This document shows, one piece after another, positions 10,289 through 20,634 of a stretch of 64,000 nucleotides of DNA. A model generated the notes under the pieces. It saw only the letters and a list, made by a program, of their open reading frames with translations. It ran no database searches and was not told the DNA's origin. Every line of letters begins with the position of its first letter. The first letter of the stretch is position 1. The stretch is from Pragia fontium DSM 5563 = ATCC 49100. GTDB lineage: Bacteria > Pseudomonadota > Gammaproteobacteria > Enterobacterales > Enterobacteriaceae. The stretch spans positions 62,001 through 126,000 of the forward strand of contig NZ_FOLW01000009.1 of assembly GCF_900112475.1 (NCBI RefSeq), given 5' to 3'. The position numbers and the translations under genes are program-made.

Positions 10289-11035
10289 GTGTCAGTCTAT
10301 TTAATCTGTGAAACAGGCGCCGATTCCGGCGCCTTATCCGTTTTAGCCGAACGCTGGGGCTTGGTTAGTGATGAGCAGTCGGTGATGGCACTGGTGTTAA
10401 CGCCGGAACGTCTGGAGCTGCGAAAACGAGATGAGCCTAAGCTAGGGGCGATTTACGTTGATTTTGTTGCCGGAGCAATGGCACATCGGCGCAAGTTTGG
10501 CGGTGGTCGCGGTGAGGCGGTGGCTAAAGCAGTTGGCATCAAGGGCAGTTATTTACCCGATGTGGTTGATGCTACCGCCGGTTTAGGCCGAGACGCGTTT
10601 GTGTTGGCCTCCGTGGGATGCAAAGTGCGGATGCTGGAGCGCAATCCGGTGGTTGCTGCTTTATTGGATGATGGCTTACAGCGGGCTTATGCGGATGCCG
10701 AGATAGGTGGCTGGCTGAAGGAGCGTTTGACGTTGCTGCACGCGTCGAGTTTGACCGCGCTATCAGACATTCAACCAGCGCCTGACGTAGTATATCTGGA
10801 CCCTATGTTTCCTCATCGGCAAAAAAGTGCACTGGTCAAAAAGGAAATGCGGGTATTCCAGTCATTGGTTGGTGAAGACTTAGATGCGGATGGATTGCTG
10901 GAACCAGCTTGTCAGATAGCTAAAAAGCGCGTGGTGGTTAAACGACCTGATTATGCTCCTCCATTGGCAAATCGCCAGCCTCAGGCATCAATCAATACCA
11001 AAAATCACCGTTTCGATTTGTACGTCACGCTATAA
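10289..11035 (+). CDS. rsmJ: 16S rRNA (guanine(1516)-N2)-methyltransferase
   Basis: Methylates G1516 in helix 45 of 16S rRNA. The 248-residue length is typical (E. coli RsmJ is 250). The SAM-binding motif [20 protein letters not shown] and the catalytic-type motif YLDPMFPH are clear. Translation starts at GTG with GAGG just upstream, inside an 8-base gap after prlC, which suggests coupling. Confidence 0.96.
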   Translation: MSVYLICETGADSGALSVLAERWGLVSDEQSVMALVLTPERLELRKRDEPKLGAIYVDFVAGAMAHRRKFGGGRGEAVAKAVGIKGSYLPDVVDATAGLGRDAFVLASVGCKVRMLERNPVVAALLDDGLQRAYADAEIGGWLKERLTLLHASSLTALSDIQPAPDVVYLDPMFPHRQKSALVKKEMRVFQSLVGEDLDADGLLEPACQIAKKRVVVKRPDYAPPLANRQPQASINTKNHRFDLYVTL

Positions 11036-11085
11036 ATCATACCCGTTTAGTTTCCGCGGGTTGATGCGGATCCTGTCATTAAATT

Positions 11086-11127
11086 CGGCGATAGCGCAGC
11101 TTGCACTATCGCCGTCAGCCTATTTTT
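11086..11127 (+). terminator. Hairpin after rsmJ, facing gdhA
   Basis: CGGCGATAG (11086-11094) pairs with CTATCGCC(G) (11106-11114), and TATTTTT follows on the plus strand after a short gap. It lies between convergent rsmJ and gdhA. Confidence 0.6.
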
Positions 11128-12469
11128 ATAACACGCCTTGACCTAACATGGCATCTGCGACTTTGACAAAGCCGGCAATATTGGCACCGCTGACGTAGTC
11201 CGTCTGGGCTTTGTTGCCGCCATAGTTTACGCAAGCCTCATGGATATCATGCATGATGTGCTGTAAGCGTAGATCGACTTTCTCTGCTCTCCAGCTAACG
11301 CGACCGGCGTTTTGCGCCATTTCCAGACCGGAAGTGGCTACGCCACCGGCGTTGGCTGCTTTACCTGGCGCAAACAGCACGTTAGCCGCCATTAGCGCTT
11401 CGGTTGCATCAATGGTGGTTGGCATGTTGGCCCCTTCAGCGACCGCTTGAACGCCATTTTGAATAAGCAGTTTGGCATCGGCTAACTCTAATTCATTCTG
11501 GGTAGCGCAAGGCAGGGCGATATCGGCCGGTACGCCCCATGGACGCTGGCCTTCAAGATAGGTTAAACCACGCTCGCTCGCGTAGTCCTTCATGCGGCCG
11601 TAGCGGCTATTTTTAATATCGATCAGGTGAGCCAGTTTATCGGTGGTGAAGCCTTCCTCATCAACGATAGAACCGCCGGAGTCGGAAGCGGTAATGACTT
11701 TTGCTCCCAGTTCCATAGCCTTCTCAATGGTGTATTGAGCCACGTTACCTGAACCAGAAACCGCAACGCGTTTGCCTTCAAAACCTGAACCATGACGTTT
11801 TAGCATGGCTTCAGTGAAATAAACCAGACCATAACCAGTGGCTTCTGGGCGGATAAGACTACCGCCAAACGAAATGCCTTTACCGGTGAAAACACAAGCG
11901 GTGTTGTTCGACAGTTTCTTCATCATACCGGCCATATAGCCGACTTCACGACCGCCAACGCCGATATCACCTGCCGGAACATCGGTGTCTGAACCTAAAT
12001 GGCGATATAACTCGGTCATTAATGCCTGACAGAAACGCATGATTTCAGCGTTACTTTTACCTTTAGGATCGAAATCAGAACCGCCTTTACCGCCGCCCAT
12101 TGGCAGAGTAGTCAGCGCATTTTTAAAGGTTTGTTCAAATCCCAGAAATTTAAGAATAGACAAGTTTACTGAAGGGTGAAAACGCATACCGCCTTTGAAC
12201 GGACCAATGGCTGAGCTGAATTGAACCCGCCATGCACGGTTAACTTGAACGACGCCTTGGTCATTCATCCAGGAAACGCGGAATTGAATAACGCGCTCAG
12301 GTTCGACTAAACGTTCCAGCAGCCCTAGTTCGGTATAGCGCGGGTTTTCCTGTAGGAAAGGCCAGAGGGAAGTAAATACTTCGCGAACGGCTTGTAGAAA
12401 TTCTGGTTGATGGCCGTCGCGTTTTTGCAGCATGACGAGAAAATCGTCCACAGTGGCATAATGATTCAT
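11126..12469 (-). CDS. gdhA: NADP-specific glutamate dehydrogenase
   Basis: Makes glutamate from 2-oxoglutarate and ammonium with NADPH when ammonium is plentiful. With the ATG at 12469 the protein is 447 residues, exactly the E. coli length; an extended start at 12505 is open but adds residues not found in the family. Landmarks: GGMRFHPSVNLSILKFLGFEQ, the catalytic-lysine region PMGGGKGGSDFDPKGK, DVPAGDIGVGGREVG, and the nucleotide fold VSGSGNVAQY. Next to rsmJ rather than in its E. coli location. Confidence 0.97.
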   Translation of the reverse strand: MNHYATVDDFLVMLQKRDGHQPEFLQAVREVFTSLWPFLQENPRYTELGLLERLVEPERVIQFRVSWMNDQGVVQVNRAWRVQFSSAIGPFKGGMRFHPSVNLSILKFLGFEQTFKNALTTLPMGGGKGGSDFDPKGKSNAEIMRFCQALMTELYRHLGSDTDVPAGDIGVGGREVGYMAGMMKKLSNNTACVFTGKGISFGGSLIRPEATGYGLVYFTEAMLKRHGSGFEGKRVAVSGSGNVAQYTIEKAMELGAKVITASDSGGSIVDEEGFTTDKLAHLIDIKNSRYGRMKDYASERGLTYLEGQRPWGVPADIALPCATQNELELADAKLLIQNGVQAVAEGANMPTTIDATEALMAANVLFAPGKAANAGGVATSGLEMAQNAGRVSWRAEKVDLRLQHIMHDIHEACVNYGGNKAQTDYVSGANIAGFVKVADAMLGQGVL

Positions 12470-12914
12470 TGATGTGATTCCTGTTGTCTTTTTTATTTTT
12501 TCCACGAAAAAACGCTATTCAGCATGGCGAATATTAGCGGGCTTCATGATCTGTGATGTATGTTCTTTCTGACTATAACACTAAATTATAGTGACAAAGC
12601 AAGCCGTTTTTTTAAGATAATTAATAGAATGAAACGATAGAGGCGGGAATATTAGAATCAATCATTATGCAATTTCAACAATTAATAAATCTAATTCAGA
12701 TTTAATTCGACCTCTCTAATCTACTGATTTATATTTAAATTATAATTAATAAAATAGACTCGTTACGGATTTTGGCGTGATTGAATCTATAATATTCGAA
12801 GAAACCAGTATATTTCTCTTATTCTTAATCACAGATTAGCGCTAATAGTTAGGCGGAGATTTATCTTTTATTGGGGAAGGGGCGGAGGAATAATTTATTT
12901 CTATTGGTATTTTT
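12470..12914. other. AT-rich gdhA/uspA intergenic region, no gene seen
   Basis: About 445 bases, strongly AT-rich in its middle. On the minus strand a TATAAT hexamer lies at 12585-12590, about 115 bases before gdhA, without a good -35 at the right distance. I see no credible ORF here. Confidence 0.4.
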
Positions 12915-12944
12915 ATTAAACAAACGTCCGCATAAGCGGACGTT
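12915..12944 (-). terminator. Rho-independent terminator of uspA
   Basis: A perfect 9-bp stem AACGTCCGC/GCGGACGTT with a 4-base loop (12923-12944), followed on the minus strand by TGTTTAATAAAA. Confidence 0.8.
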
Positions 12945-12963
12945 ATATTATTTAAGCGAGAAA

Positions 12964-13395
12964 TTATTCTTCGTCTCGCAAAGGAACAATCAGCATATCA
13001 ATGTGCACGGTATTAATCAGCTGGCGGGCAGAAGACATCAGCTTGCTCCAAAAATCCTGATGATGGCCGCACAGCACAAGATCTATATCATACTTTTTAA
13101 TTGCATCGACGAGCACTTGGCCGAGGTCGCCGCTACCGCTGAGCGTTTCGGCAATAGGATAACCGGCATTGGTTGCCAATTCGGTCAGTGCATTGTGGGT
13201 TTCTTCAGAGATGCGTTTTTGCATGTCACCCATATTGACATCGATTAATCCGGTATACAGATCGGAGTAATTGACATCTACGTGGATCAACGAAACTTTA
13301 GCGTTATACGGCCTAGCCATAGACACTGCTTTTTCTACCAGTACGCTGCTTTCCGGAGATAGGTCAACTGCAATCAAAATGTGTTTATATGACAT
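12964..13395 (-). CDS. uspA: Universal stress protein A
   Basis: A cytoplasmic stress protein, 143 residues against 144 in E. coli. It begins [16 protein letters not shown] and ends with the [25 protein letters not shown] segment typical of the UspA subgroup, which lacks the ATP-binding GxxGS loop of other Usp types. A strong AAGGAG ribosome site precedes the ATG. In E. coli uspB is divergent to uspA; here the space up to pitA (13396-13681) carries no uspB. Confidence 0.96.
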   Translation of the reverse strand: MSYKHILIAVDLSPESSVLVEKAVSMARPYNAKVSLIHVDVNYSDLYTGLIDVNMGDMQKRISEETHNALTELATNAGYPIAETLSGSGDLGQVLVDAIKKYDIDLVLCGHHQDFWSKLMSSARQLINTVHIDMLIVPLRDEE

Positions 13396-13625
13396 AGGAT
13401 AACTCCTTCTATAGGATCCGCTAACTTAGTTAAATAATAGCACTAATACGTGTAACTAAAGTGGTATATCGATCACATGATGTAAGCTTTTATCGCCGAA
13501 TAATCCTGATCTCGATTCTGGTTAAGCATCATTACTTTAATGACTATAAAATAACGACAGGCTATTGGCTATAGTCCAATTTTATTCAGACCTTAATCAT
13601 AGTGTGTTATTAGGGCTTCGGGTAA

Positions 13626-13664
13626 TAAAAAACCCGTGGTGTTCATCACACTACGGGTTTTTAT
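13626..13664. terminator. Terminator downstream of pitA
   Basis: AAAAACCCGT (13628-13637) pairs with ACGGGTTTTT (13653-13662). T runs on both strands make it bidirectional; pitA (-) ends 20 bases away. Confidence 0.85.
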
Positions 13665-13681
13665 TCACCATTGGCTGATGA

Positions 13682-15172
13682 TTAGATAAGTTTAAGCGCA
13701 ATCCAATACAGAGAACCGGACAGCAACACCGCAACAGGTAGGGTTAGTGCCCATGCCAGAAAGATGTTCTTAACCGTTTTGCTCTGCACACCGCCACCGT
13801 CAACTAACATGGTACCGGCAACAGCAGAAGACAGAACTTGTGTGGTGGAAACCGGCATGCCGGTATAGCTGGCTACCCCGATGGACAGTGCGGCAGTAAT
13901 TTGAGCAGAAACGCCTTGGGCGTAGGTCATGCCTTTTTTACCGATCTTTTCACCGATGGTCACCGCAACGCGTCTCCAGCCCACCATGGTGCCTAATGCT
14001 AAGGCTAAGGCGACCGAGATAATAATCCAGATAGGCGCATACTCAACGGTGATTAACAGATCTTCACGCAGCTCTTTGATATAGCGCTTATCTTGTGATG
14101 ACGTTTCCGGTAGCTTGGTGACTTTAGCTGCCGTATCAGCAACGCATAAGAGTAAACGACGCAGTTGACCACGTTGCTCTGGTGCCAGTTGATCATAGCT
14201 GGTTAAACCCGCCAGCATTTGCTGTGAGTGACCAATAGCGACCAGAGCCCGGGAGTTATCGCAGTGATACTCGCTGTTGGAGCTGATCATTGGCAGCGGA
14301 TCCGCATTGTTTTGCCCAACAATATGAGGAATGGCTTCACGGTGATTTTGATAATACTGCTCAAGGTGACCAATCGCATCACGAGTACGCGCAATATCAT
14401 AACCGCTGGCACTCATATCGACGACGAAACCGGCAGGAGCAACGCCAATCAGCACCAACATTAACAAACCAATGCCTTTCTGGCCGTCGTTGGCGCCGTG
14501 AGAGAAGCTAACGCCAATCGCGGACAAAATCAGCATGATACGCGTCCAGAATGGCGGTTTACGTTTACCGTCTTTCTTTTCACGTTCTGCTGGCGTTAAG
14601 TGAATTCGCTGACGCTTTTTGCTGCCGCTCCAGAAACGACGCAGCATAAAAATCATCGCGCCGGCCAGAATCAGGCCAACTAACGGTGACAAAATCAGCG
14701 ACAGGAAGATTTGAATCATCTTCGGCAAATTCAGCGCATCGACGATAGATGAATCGGTAACGATAGCGTTAGTCAGGCCGACACCAATGATAGAACCGAT
14801 TAGCGTATGTGAACTGGAGGCTGGAATACCAAAATACCAGGTTCCCAAGTTCCAAATAATCGCCGCCAATAGGACTGAGAACATCATCGCTAAACCATGG
14901 GTTGAGCTGATATTGAGCAGTAAATCAGTGGGAAGTAGATGCACGATCGCATAGGCAACGCTCAGGCCGCCTAGCAAAACGCCCAAAAAGTTGAATACAC
15001 CCGCCATAACAACAGCAAGCTGTTCACGCATGGCGCGGGTATAAATAACGGTAGCTACTGCGTTGGCTGTATCGTGGAAGCCATTAATTGCTTCGTAAAA
15101 CAGCACGAACAGTAACGCGAGACCCAGCATTAGGGCAGTATGAAATTCTAGTCCTGCAAATATGTTTAGCAT
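13682..15172 (-). CDS. pitA: Low-affinity inorganic phosphate transporter PitA
   Basis: Proton-coupled inner-membrane carrier for metal-phosphate complexes, 496 residues (E. coli PitA 499). Both PHO4-family signature repeats are present: [22 protein letters not shown] near the N-terminus and [18 protein letters not shown] in the middle. A large soluble loop (about 185-370) separates two membrane blocks. It keeps the E. coli order with yhiN divergent on the other side. Confidence 0.96.
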   Translation of the reverse strand: MLNIFAGLEFHTALMLGLALLFVLFYEAINGFHDTANAVATVIYTRAMREQLAVVMAGVFNFLGVLLGGLSVAYAIVHLLPTDLLLNISSTHGLAMMFSVLLAAIIWNLGTWYFGIPASSSHTLIGSIIGVGLTNAIVTDSSIVDALNLPKMIQIFLSLILSPLVGLILAGAMIFMLRRFWSGSKKRQRIHLTPAEREKKDGKRKPPFWTRIMLILSAIGVSFSHGANDGQKGIGLLMLVLIGVAPAGFVVDMSASGYDIARTRDAIGHLEQYYQNHREAIPHIVGQNNADPLPMISSNSEYHCDNSRALVAIGHSQQMLAGLTSYDQLAPEQRGQLRRLLLCVADTAAKVTKLPETSSQDKRYIKELREDLLITVEYAPIWIIISVALALALGTMVGWRRVAVTIGEKIGKKGMTYAQGVSAQITAALSIGVASYTGMPVSTTQVLSSAVAGTMLVDGGGVQSKTVKNIFLAWALTLPVAVLLSGSLYWIALKLI

Positions 15173-15452
15173 AAACCTTACTGTCAGTAATGGAGGTGGA
15201 CGGGCGCATTATCAGCACAATTCTCCTGTTGGAAAAGGGGTAATTCACTTTTTTTTTGTTTCTGCAAAGTTGTTTACACTCTTTTACAAATATAACTAAT
15301 TGTTATTTAATGAATAAATCGCCATATAAAATTAATATCATTCTGATAATAAAAATGGAATTCTCTGGTAGTAACTGGCGATGAACAATACAATCCGCTC
15401 ATAAAGTGTAGATTAGCCGTAACAATATCGTCGGCAAATTTCAGAGGTTGGT

Positions 15453-16652
15453 GTGCTAGAACAAAAAGATGTGGTGATTATAGGTGCCGGAGCAGCAGGA
15501 TTATTTTGTGCCGCTCAGGCCGGACAGTTAGGCTTGGAAGTGCTGGTTCTCGATAATGGTAAAAAGCCGGGACGGAAGATATTGATGTCCGGTGGCGGGC
15601 GCTGCAACTTTACCAATATGTACACCGATCATGGCGCTTATCTCTCTGATAACCCACATTTTTGTAAGTCAGCATTGGCGCGTTATACCCAGTGGGATTT
15701 TATTGATCTAGTCAGCCGACACGGTATTGCTTACCATGAAAAAACCTTGGGTCAGCTTTTTTGTGATAATTCAGCACAGGATATTATTGATTTACTGCTG
15801 AAAGAGTGCGAACAAGGTGGCGTTGAGCTGCGCATGCGTAGCGAAGTATTGAGCGTAGAACCCAACGAACGGGGCTTTCTGCTTCAACTGCCAGCGGGCG
15901 ATATTCAGGCCAAATCGTTGGTAATAGCCAGCGGCGGTTTGTCTATGCCCGGATTAGGCGCGACCCCTTTCGGCTATAAAATTGCACAGCAATTTGGCAT
16001 CAAGGTGTTACCGACCCGCGCTGGCTTGGTTCCTTTTACGCTGCATAAGCCCTTGCTGGAGATGCTGAATGTGTTATCGGGAATCGCGACACCGATAACC
16101 GTGACGGCCAATAATGGCACCAGCTTTAAGGAAAGCCTGTTATTTACTCACCGTGGGCTTTCTGGCCCGGCAATCTTGCAAATTTCCAGTTACTGGCAGG
16201 CCGGTGAAACGATAGCCATTAATTTATTTCCTGAATTGGATATCGACGGCTTCCTGAACAGCGAACGGCTGGAGCATCCAAATCAAAGCCTGAAGAATAG
16301 TTTAGCTCGTCATTTGCCCAAGCGATTAGTGGAGTGCCTGCAAACGTTGAATATTGTTCCTGATGTGACGCTAAAGCAGCTTTCAGTGCCACAACAACAG
16401 CGGTTAATTGAGGAACTCCAAAACTGGCAGATACAACCTAATGGCACGGAAGGTTATCGGACTGCTGAGGTGACATTAGGGGGAATAGACACCAAAGCCT
16501 TGTCATCCAAGACCATGGAATCGAATCAGGTTCCCGGCCTCTATTTTATTGGTGAGGTGGTTGATGTCACCGGTTGGTTGGGGGGATATAACTTTCAATG
16601 GGCGTGGAGTTCTGCCTGGGCTTGTGCGCAGGCGTTGGCTCAGCGGGAGTAG
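15453..16652 (+). CDS. yhiN: YhiN, HI0933/BaiN-family FAD-dependent oxidoreductase
   Basis: A predicted FAD flavoprotein of 399 residues (E. coli YhiN 400) of unknown substrate. The N-terminal dinucleotide motif VVIIGAGAAGLFCAAQAG, the hallmark GRKILMSGGGRCNFTN, FTHRGLSGPAILQISSYW and the C-terminal GEVVDVTGWLGGYNFQWAWSSA are all intact. Translation starts at GTG 15453 with AGAGG upstream. Confidence 0.93.
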   Translation: MLEQKDVVIIGAGAAGLFCAAQAGQLGLEVLVLDNGKKPGRKILMSGGGRCNFTNMYTDHGAYLSDNPHFCKSALARYTQWDFIDLVSRHGIAYHEKTLGQLFCDNSAQDIIDLLLKECEQGGVELRMRSEVLSVEPNERGFLLQLPAGDIQAKSLVIASGGLSMPGLGATPFGYKIAQQFGIKVLPTRAGLVPFTLHKPLLEMLNVLSGIATPITVTANNGTSFKESLLFTHRGLSGPAILQISSYWQAGETIAINLFPELDIDGFLNSERLEHPNQSLKNSLARHLPKRLVECLQTLNIVPDVTLKQLSVPQQQRLIEELQNWQIQPNGTEGYRTAEVTLGGIDTKALSSKTMESNQVPGLYFIGEVVDVTGWLGGYNFQWAWSSAWACAQALAQRE

Positions 16653-17202
16653 CTTGCTCGGCGTGCTCGTGCCACGGGTTCCCTTGTCTTTACGTTATTC
16701 CGAGGCTTGATTATCTAATATCATTTTTGCAGGTTGTTTGTTTACTACGACAAGTAGATGAATACCAAAATATAAAATAATGTTTGGATAATTTAGTCTC
16801 TCGCTTCTGATAAATTCATCATTGGATACTCTGATTTTATATAAGCCTGCTACCTGATCTATTGATACATCACAGAAAGGTTATCGAATAATATACGCTG
16901 GCTTTTGGTCTTTAAACGGAAATAAATAGCAATAAACACTTTTTAGTTAAGGCTATATTTATTAATTTTATTCATAGGGGGACTTTATCCGTTCTTTATT
17001 GTTGTGCATATGGCTTCAATCTGTTCATAGAATATCTCAATAAATCATAAAATTATTAATTAATATCAATATAATAATAGTGTTATCGCTATCGTGATAT
17101 GCTTTCTGCTTAATTCAGGCGCGCTAATACAACAAATAACGTTTAAAAATTTAAACAGTGAGTGCTGACGGTATGCCTCTCAGGGAATCACGTAGTTAAC
17201 GG
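16653..17202. other. AT-rich upstream region of the exporter operon, no substrate gene seen
   Basis: 550 bases, very AT-rich after 16730. I read both strands for a small double-glycine leader peptide (the normal substrate of C39 exporters) and found none; open stretches are at most about 25 codons and lack ribosome sites. It presumably carries the promoter of the downstream operon. Confidence 0.5.
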
Positions 17203-18498
17203 ATGATGAATAGAAAACGTATTTTCCGCCAAGAGGCGATAAATAATCAAAGGCAACAGTGGGTAGGTAAAGTCTTGTTGCTATCCGGCATTCCACCATG
17301 GTTAATATCATTACTATCAACGCTGTTTATTTTGGCTTTGTTTTGTTCTCTCTATTTTTTTCACTATACCCGAAGAATAGATGTAGAAGGCGAGATTATT
17401 ACTATTCCCCATTCCATCAACGTTTATTCTCCCCAGCAAGGCTATATTATCAAGACCTATATAAAAGTAGGGGATATGGTTAATAAGGGAGATCCGCTGT
17501 ATGAAATAGATGTTTCTCGTACCACTAATTTAGGCAATGTGAGCGCCGGGACAAAAACCTTAATTAAAAGCCAAATTGAAAATATCGACGCAATAACCGT
17601 CAAGCTGGAAGGAAATAAACAAACAACAATAGCCAGTTTACAAAGTCAGTTGGAACAGTACCTTTCATCCCATAAAGAAACCGAGAAGCTGATTGCCAGT
17701 GCCAGAGAAGGCGTGGAGAAAATGCGTCAGGGCATGGTTAATTATGAAAGGTATCTACGCAGTGGCTTGATTAATAAAGATCAGTTGAATAATCAGTCTT
17801 ATCTCTTTTATCAGCAGCAAAATGCCTATCAGGGATTGAAAAGTCAGGGCATTCAAGAGGATCTGCGAATATCTGAATTGAGAAGCCAGATATTAACGCA
17901 GTCTGCCGATTTTGATAATCAGATCTTACAGAATGAGTATCAGCGCAACGATCTACAGCGCAAAATGATTGAGTCCGATGCCGGAGACACCATTATTATC
18001 AGTGCTCAATCATCTGGTCAGGTTGAATCATTAAGCGTGACCATCGGACAGATGGTCAATGCGGGTAGCAGCCTGGCTCAGGTTAGTCCAACCCAAAATA
18101 AACAATATTACTTGCTGCTCTGGCTACCTAATAACAGTCTGCCTTACATCAAAAATGGCGATGGAATTAATATTCGCTACGATGCGTTTCCGTCTGAAAA
18201 ATTTGGCCAGTTTCCCGGTCAAATCGATACCATCTCCTATATACCGGCATCCCGCGAGGAATTAGCCCTGTATACCAGTAGTCCGGTTAAAAATCCTAAT
18301 GAACCTACAGAAAACTTCTATAAGGTTTTGGTTGCCATCAAAGACACCAGCTTTAGTGACAAAGGAAAGCAGATGCAGCTCTCTAGCGGACTGAAAGCCA
18401 GAGTCATCGTGTTTCTGGATAAAAGACCGCTTTATGAATGGATGTTTATTCCTTTTTACGGCATCAAAAATAGTGTGGTTGGACCGATAAATGAATAA
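17203..18498 (+). CDS. HlyD-family periplasmic adaptor of a C39-peptidase exporter (CvaA/RaxA-like)
   Basis: A 431-residue membrane fusion protein: N-terminal cytoplasmic stretch, one transmembrane helix at about residues 30-52 (LISLLSTLFILALFCSLYFF), a lipoyl-like half-motif (VYSPQQGYIIKTYIKVGDMVNKGDPLYEI), long coiled coils at about 120-260, the second lipoyl half (ISAQSSGQVESLSVTIGQMV), and a C-terminal beta domain. It would link the ABC transporter to a TolC-type outer-membrane channel. Its stop overlaps the next gene's ATG by 8 bases, so the two are coupled. The ribosome site is weak. Confidence 0.88.
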   Translation: MMNRKRIFRQEAINNQRQQWVGKVLLLSGIPPWLISLLSTLFILALFCSLYFFHYTRRIDVEGEIITIPHSINVYSPQQGYIIKTYIKVGDMVNKGDPLYEIDVSRTTNLGNVSAGTKTLIKSQIENIDAITVKLEGNKQTTIASLQSQLEQYLSSHKETEKLIASAREGVEKMRQGMVNYERYLRSGLINKDQLNNQSYLFYQQQNAYQGLKSQGIQEDLRISELRSQILTQSADFDNQILQNEYQRNDLQRKMIESDAGDTIIISAQSSGQVESLSVTIGQMVNAGSSLAQVSPTQNKQYYLLLWLPNNSLPYIKNGDGINIRYDAFPSEKFGQFPGQIDTISYIPASREELALYTSSPVKNPNEPTENFYKVLVAIKDTSFSDKGKQMQLSSGLKARVIVFLDKRPLYEWMFIPFYGIKNSVVGPINE

Positions 18499-20626
18499 CT
18501 CTCTATTCGAGTACATTAATAAGCGACTCAGCTTTAGTTTATGTAAAAAGGTACCGCAAATATTACAAACGGAATCATCCGAATGTGGACTTGCCTGTTT
18601 GGCTATGGTGTCCGGGTATTATGGTCTGAATATTGATTTATTTAATTTACGCCAGCAGTTTGGTATTTCGACTCAGGGAGCCACCCTTAACCTGATTAAT
18701 CAAATAGCGGCTGAACTGGGGTTAAAAACCCGGTCGTTGGCGCTGGATATTGATGAAATCAAACAGCTAAAAAGGCCCTGTATATTACACTGGAATATGA
18801 ACCACTTCGTGGTATTGGTGGCGGTCAGAAGGTCATCATTTATTATTCACGATCCGGCTTTTGGTCGACGCGTTATCGGGATTCAGGAGTTATCAAACAG
18901 CTTTACCGGCGTGGCGCTTGAACTATGGCAGGACAATAAATTTGAGAAGAAAACCCAAACCACTCGGGTGAAGTTGATCGAGCTGTTAAAAAACATAGCC
19001 GGTTTGAAAGGGGCGTTAACTAAAATATTTTTCCTGTCGGTGGTGGTTGAGGCAATCAATCTATTGCTACCGGTCGGTACTCAGTTGGTGACCGACCATG
19101 TTATTCAAGCCAGAGATCATAGCTTGCTGTCGGTTATCTGTATTGGCCTGCTGCTCTTTCTACTATTTCGAACCTTTGTCAGTATGATTCGCGCCTGGAT
19201 ATCATTGGTTATTGGGACATTAATTGATATCCAATGGAAAAGTTCTCTGTTCGATCATCTGATGAAATTGCCGCTGGAGTTTTTTGAGAAAAGAAAGCTG
19301 GGGGATATTCAATCTCGTTTCGGTTCCCTTGATTCAATCAGAAGCACCTTTACCAACAGTCTGGTGGGGGGAATGATTGATAGCATCATGGTTGTTGGTC
19401 TGATTACGATGATGTCGTTTTATGGCGGCTGGTTGGTTTGGGTGGTTATCGGCTTTACCGTGGTGTACTCCATTTTGCGTTTTGCGACCTATAACTATTA
19501 CCGGCAGCTATCTGAAGAACAGATCGTGAAAGGGGCCAAATCTAGCTCTCATTTTATGGAAACCCTGTATGGTATTTCAACGATAAAAGCGCTGGGTATC
19601 GATAAAAAACGGTCTAACTTTTGGTTGAATCTGAATATTGATAAAGCCAACTCCAATATAAAACTCACTCGTTTTGATATGCTGTTTTCCGGTATCAATA
19701 CTTTTCTGTCGACGCTCGATCAAATTACCATGCTTTGGTTAGGTGCATTGATGGTGATTGAGAATAGTATGACGCTGGGGATGTTTATGGCGTTTAATGC
19801 TTATCGCGGCCAGTTTTCCGATCGTTCCAGCAATTTGATTAACCTAATAATGCAGCTCAGAATGTTGTCTCTGCACAATGAGCGTATTTCCGATATTGTG
19901 TTCACCGAAGCGGAGAAAGAGATGCCGGAACGGCAGGTTTTCCAGACCGGTGAGGCGATCCCTTTCGAAATTAGAAACCTGTCTTTTCAGTATGACTCCT
20001 TATCCAAGCCGATATTTGAAGATTTCAACCTGAAGGTGGAACCTGGTGAAAGCGTGGCTATTGTTGGGCAGTCCGGTGTAGGGAAGACCACTTTGCTTAA
20101 GGTCATGTCTGGCCTGTTAAATCCCGTCTGCGGTGAGATATTCATTGGTGGACTGGATATTCATAAGATTGGTTTGAATAACTATAGAAATGCTATCTCC
20201 TGCGTCTTACAAGAGGATAAGCTGTTTTCTGGTTCGATAGCCGATAACATCTCGGGCTTTGACCTGCAATTAGATCGAGAGCTGCTGATTGATTGTGCAG
20301 TGTATAGCAATATACATGAAGAAATCATGAGTATGTCGATGGGATATGAGACGTTAATTGGTGAACTGGGTACCGGTCTGTCTGGCGGACAAAAGCAGCG
20401 GTTATTTATTGCCAGAGCGCTTTACCGCAAACCTAATATTATCTTTATGGACGAAGCCACCAGCCATTTGGATTTAGATAACGAAGCGTTTATCAATAAT
20501 TCCATATCGCAGCTTAATATTACCCGTATTATTGTTGCCCACCGTCCTTCGACCATTGCTTCCGCTGATAGGGTGGTGACTTTGGGCAATAGCATGATGG
20601 ATACAGAGCCCTTAGAAGGGGAATAG
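18491..20626 (+). CDS. Peptidase-containing ABC transporter (C39, microcin/bacteriocin exporter, CvaB-like)
   Basis: A 711-residue inner-membrane exporter that should cleave a double-glycine leader and pump out the peptide. Order: C39 peptidase (about 20-150) with an intact catalytic triad Cys32 (SSECGLACL), His105 (NHFVVL) and Asp121 (IHDPAFG); six-helix ABC membrane domain (about 165-450); ATPase with Walker A GQSGVGKTT (about 524), signature LSGGQKQR (about 629), Walker B IIFMDEAT and His switch AHRPS. The layout is that of CvaB, MchF and RaxB. No leader peptide, immunity gene or TolC homologue is adjacent, so the cargo is unknown. Confidence 0.92.
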   Translation: MNNSLFEYINKRLSFSLCKKVPQILQTESSECGLACLAMVSGYYGLNIDLFNLRQQFGISTQGATLNLINQIAAELGLKTRSLALDIDEIKQLKRPCILHWNMNHFVVLVAVRRSSFIIHDPAFGRRVIGIQELSNSFTGVALELWQDNKFEKKTQTTRVKLIELLKNIAGLKGALTKIFFLSVVVEAINLLLPVGTQLVTDHVIQARDHSLLSVICIGLLLFLLFRTFVSMIRAWISLVIGTLIDIQWKSSLFDHLMKLPLEFFEKRKLGDIQSRFGSLDSIRSTFTNSLVGGMIDSIMVVGLITMMSFYGGWLVWVVIGFTVVYSILRFATYNYYRQLSEEQIVKGAKSSSHFMETLYGISTIKALGIDKKRSNFWLNLNIDKANSNIKLTRFDMLFSGINTFLSTLDQITMLWLGALMVIENSMTLGMFMAFNAYRGQFSDRSSNLINLIMQLRMLSLHNERISDIVFTEAEKEMPERQVFQTGEAIPFEIRNLSFQYDSLSKPIFEDFNLKVEPGESVAIVGQSGVGKTTLLKVMSGLLNPVCGEIFIGGLDIHKIGLNNYRNAISCVLQEDKLFSGSIADNISGFDLQLDRELLIDCAVYSNIHEEIMSMSMGYETLIGELGTGLSGGQKQRLFIARALYRKPNIIFMDEATSHLDLDNEAFINNSISQLNITRIIVAHRPSTIASADRVVTLGNSMMDTEPLEGE

Positions 20627-20634
20627 TGCCGGTA

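Noticed and set aside
12871-13248. 125-codon plus-strand frame opposite uspA
   Set aside because: Shadow of uspA; no ribosome site and it crosses the uspA terminator.
16653-17202. Short frames such as a 24-codon GTG frame near 17095, considered as a microcin precursor
   Set aside because: No double-glycine leader, no ribosome site and poor composition.
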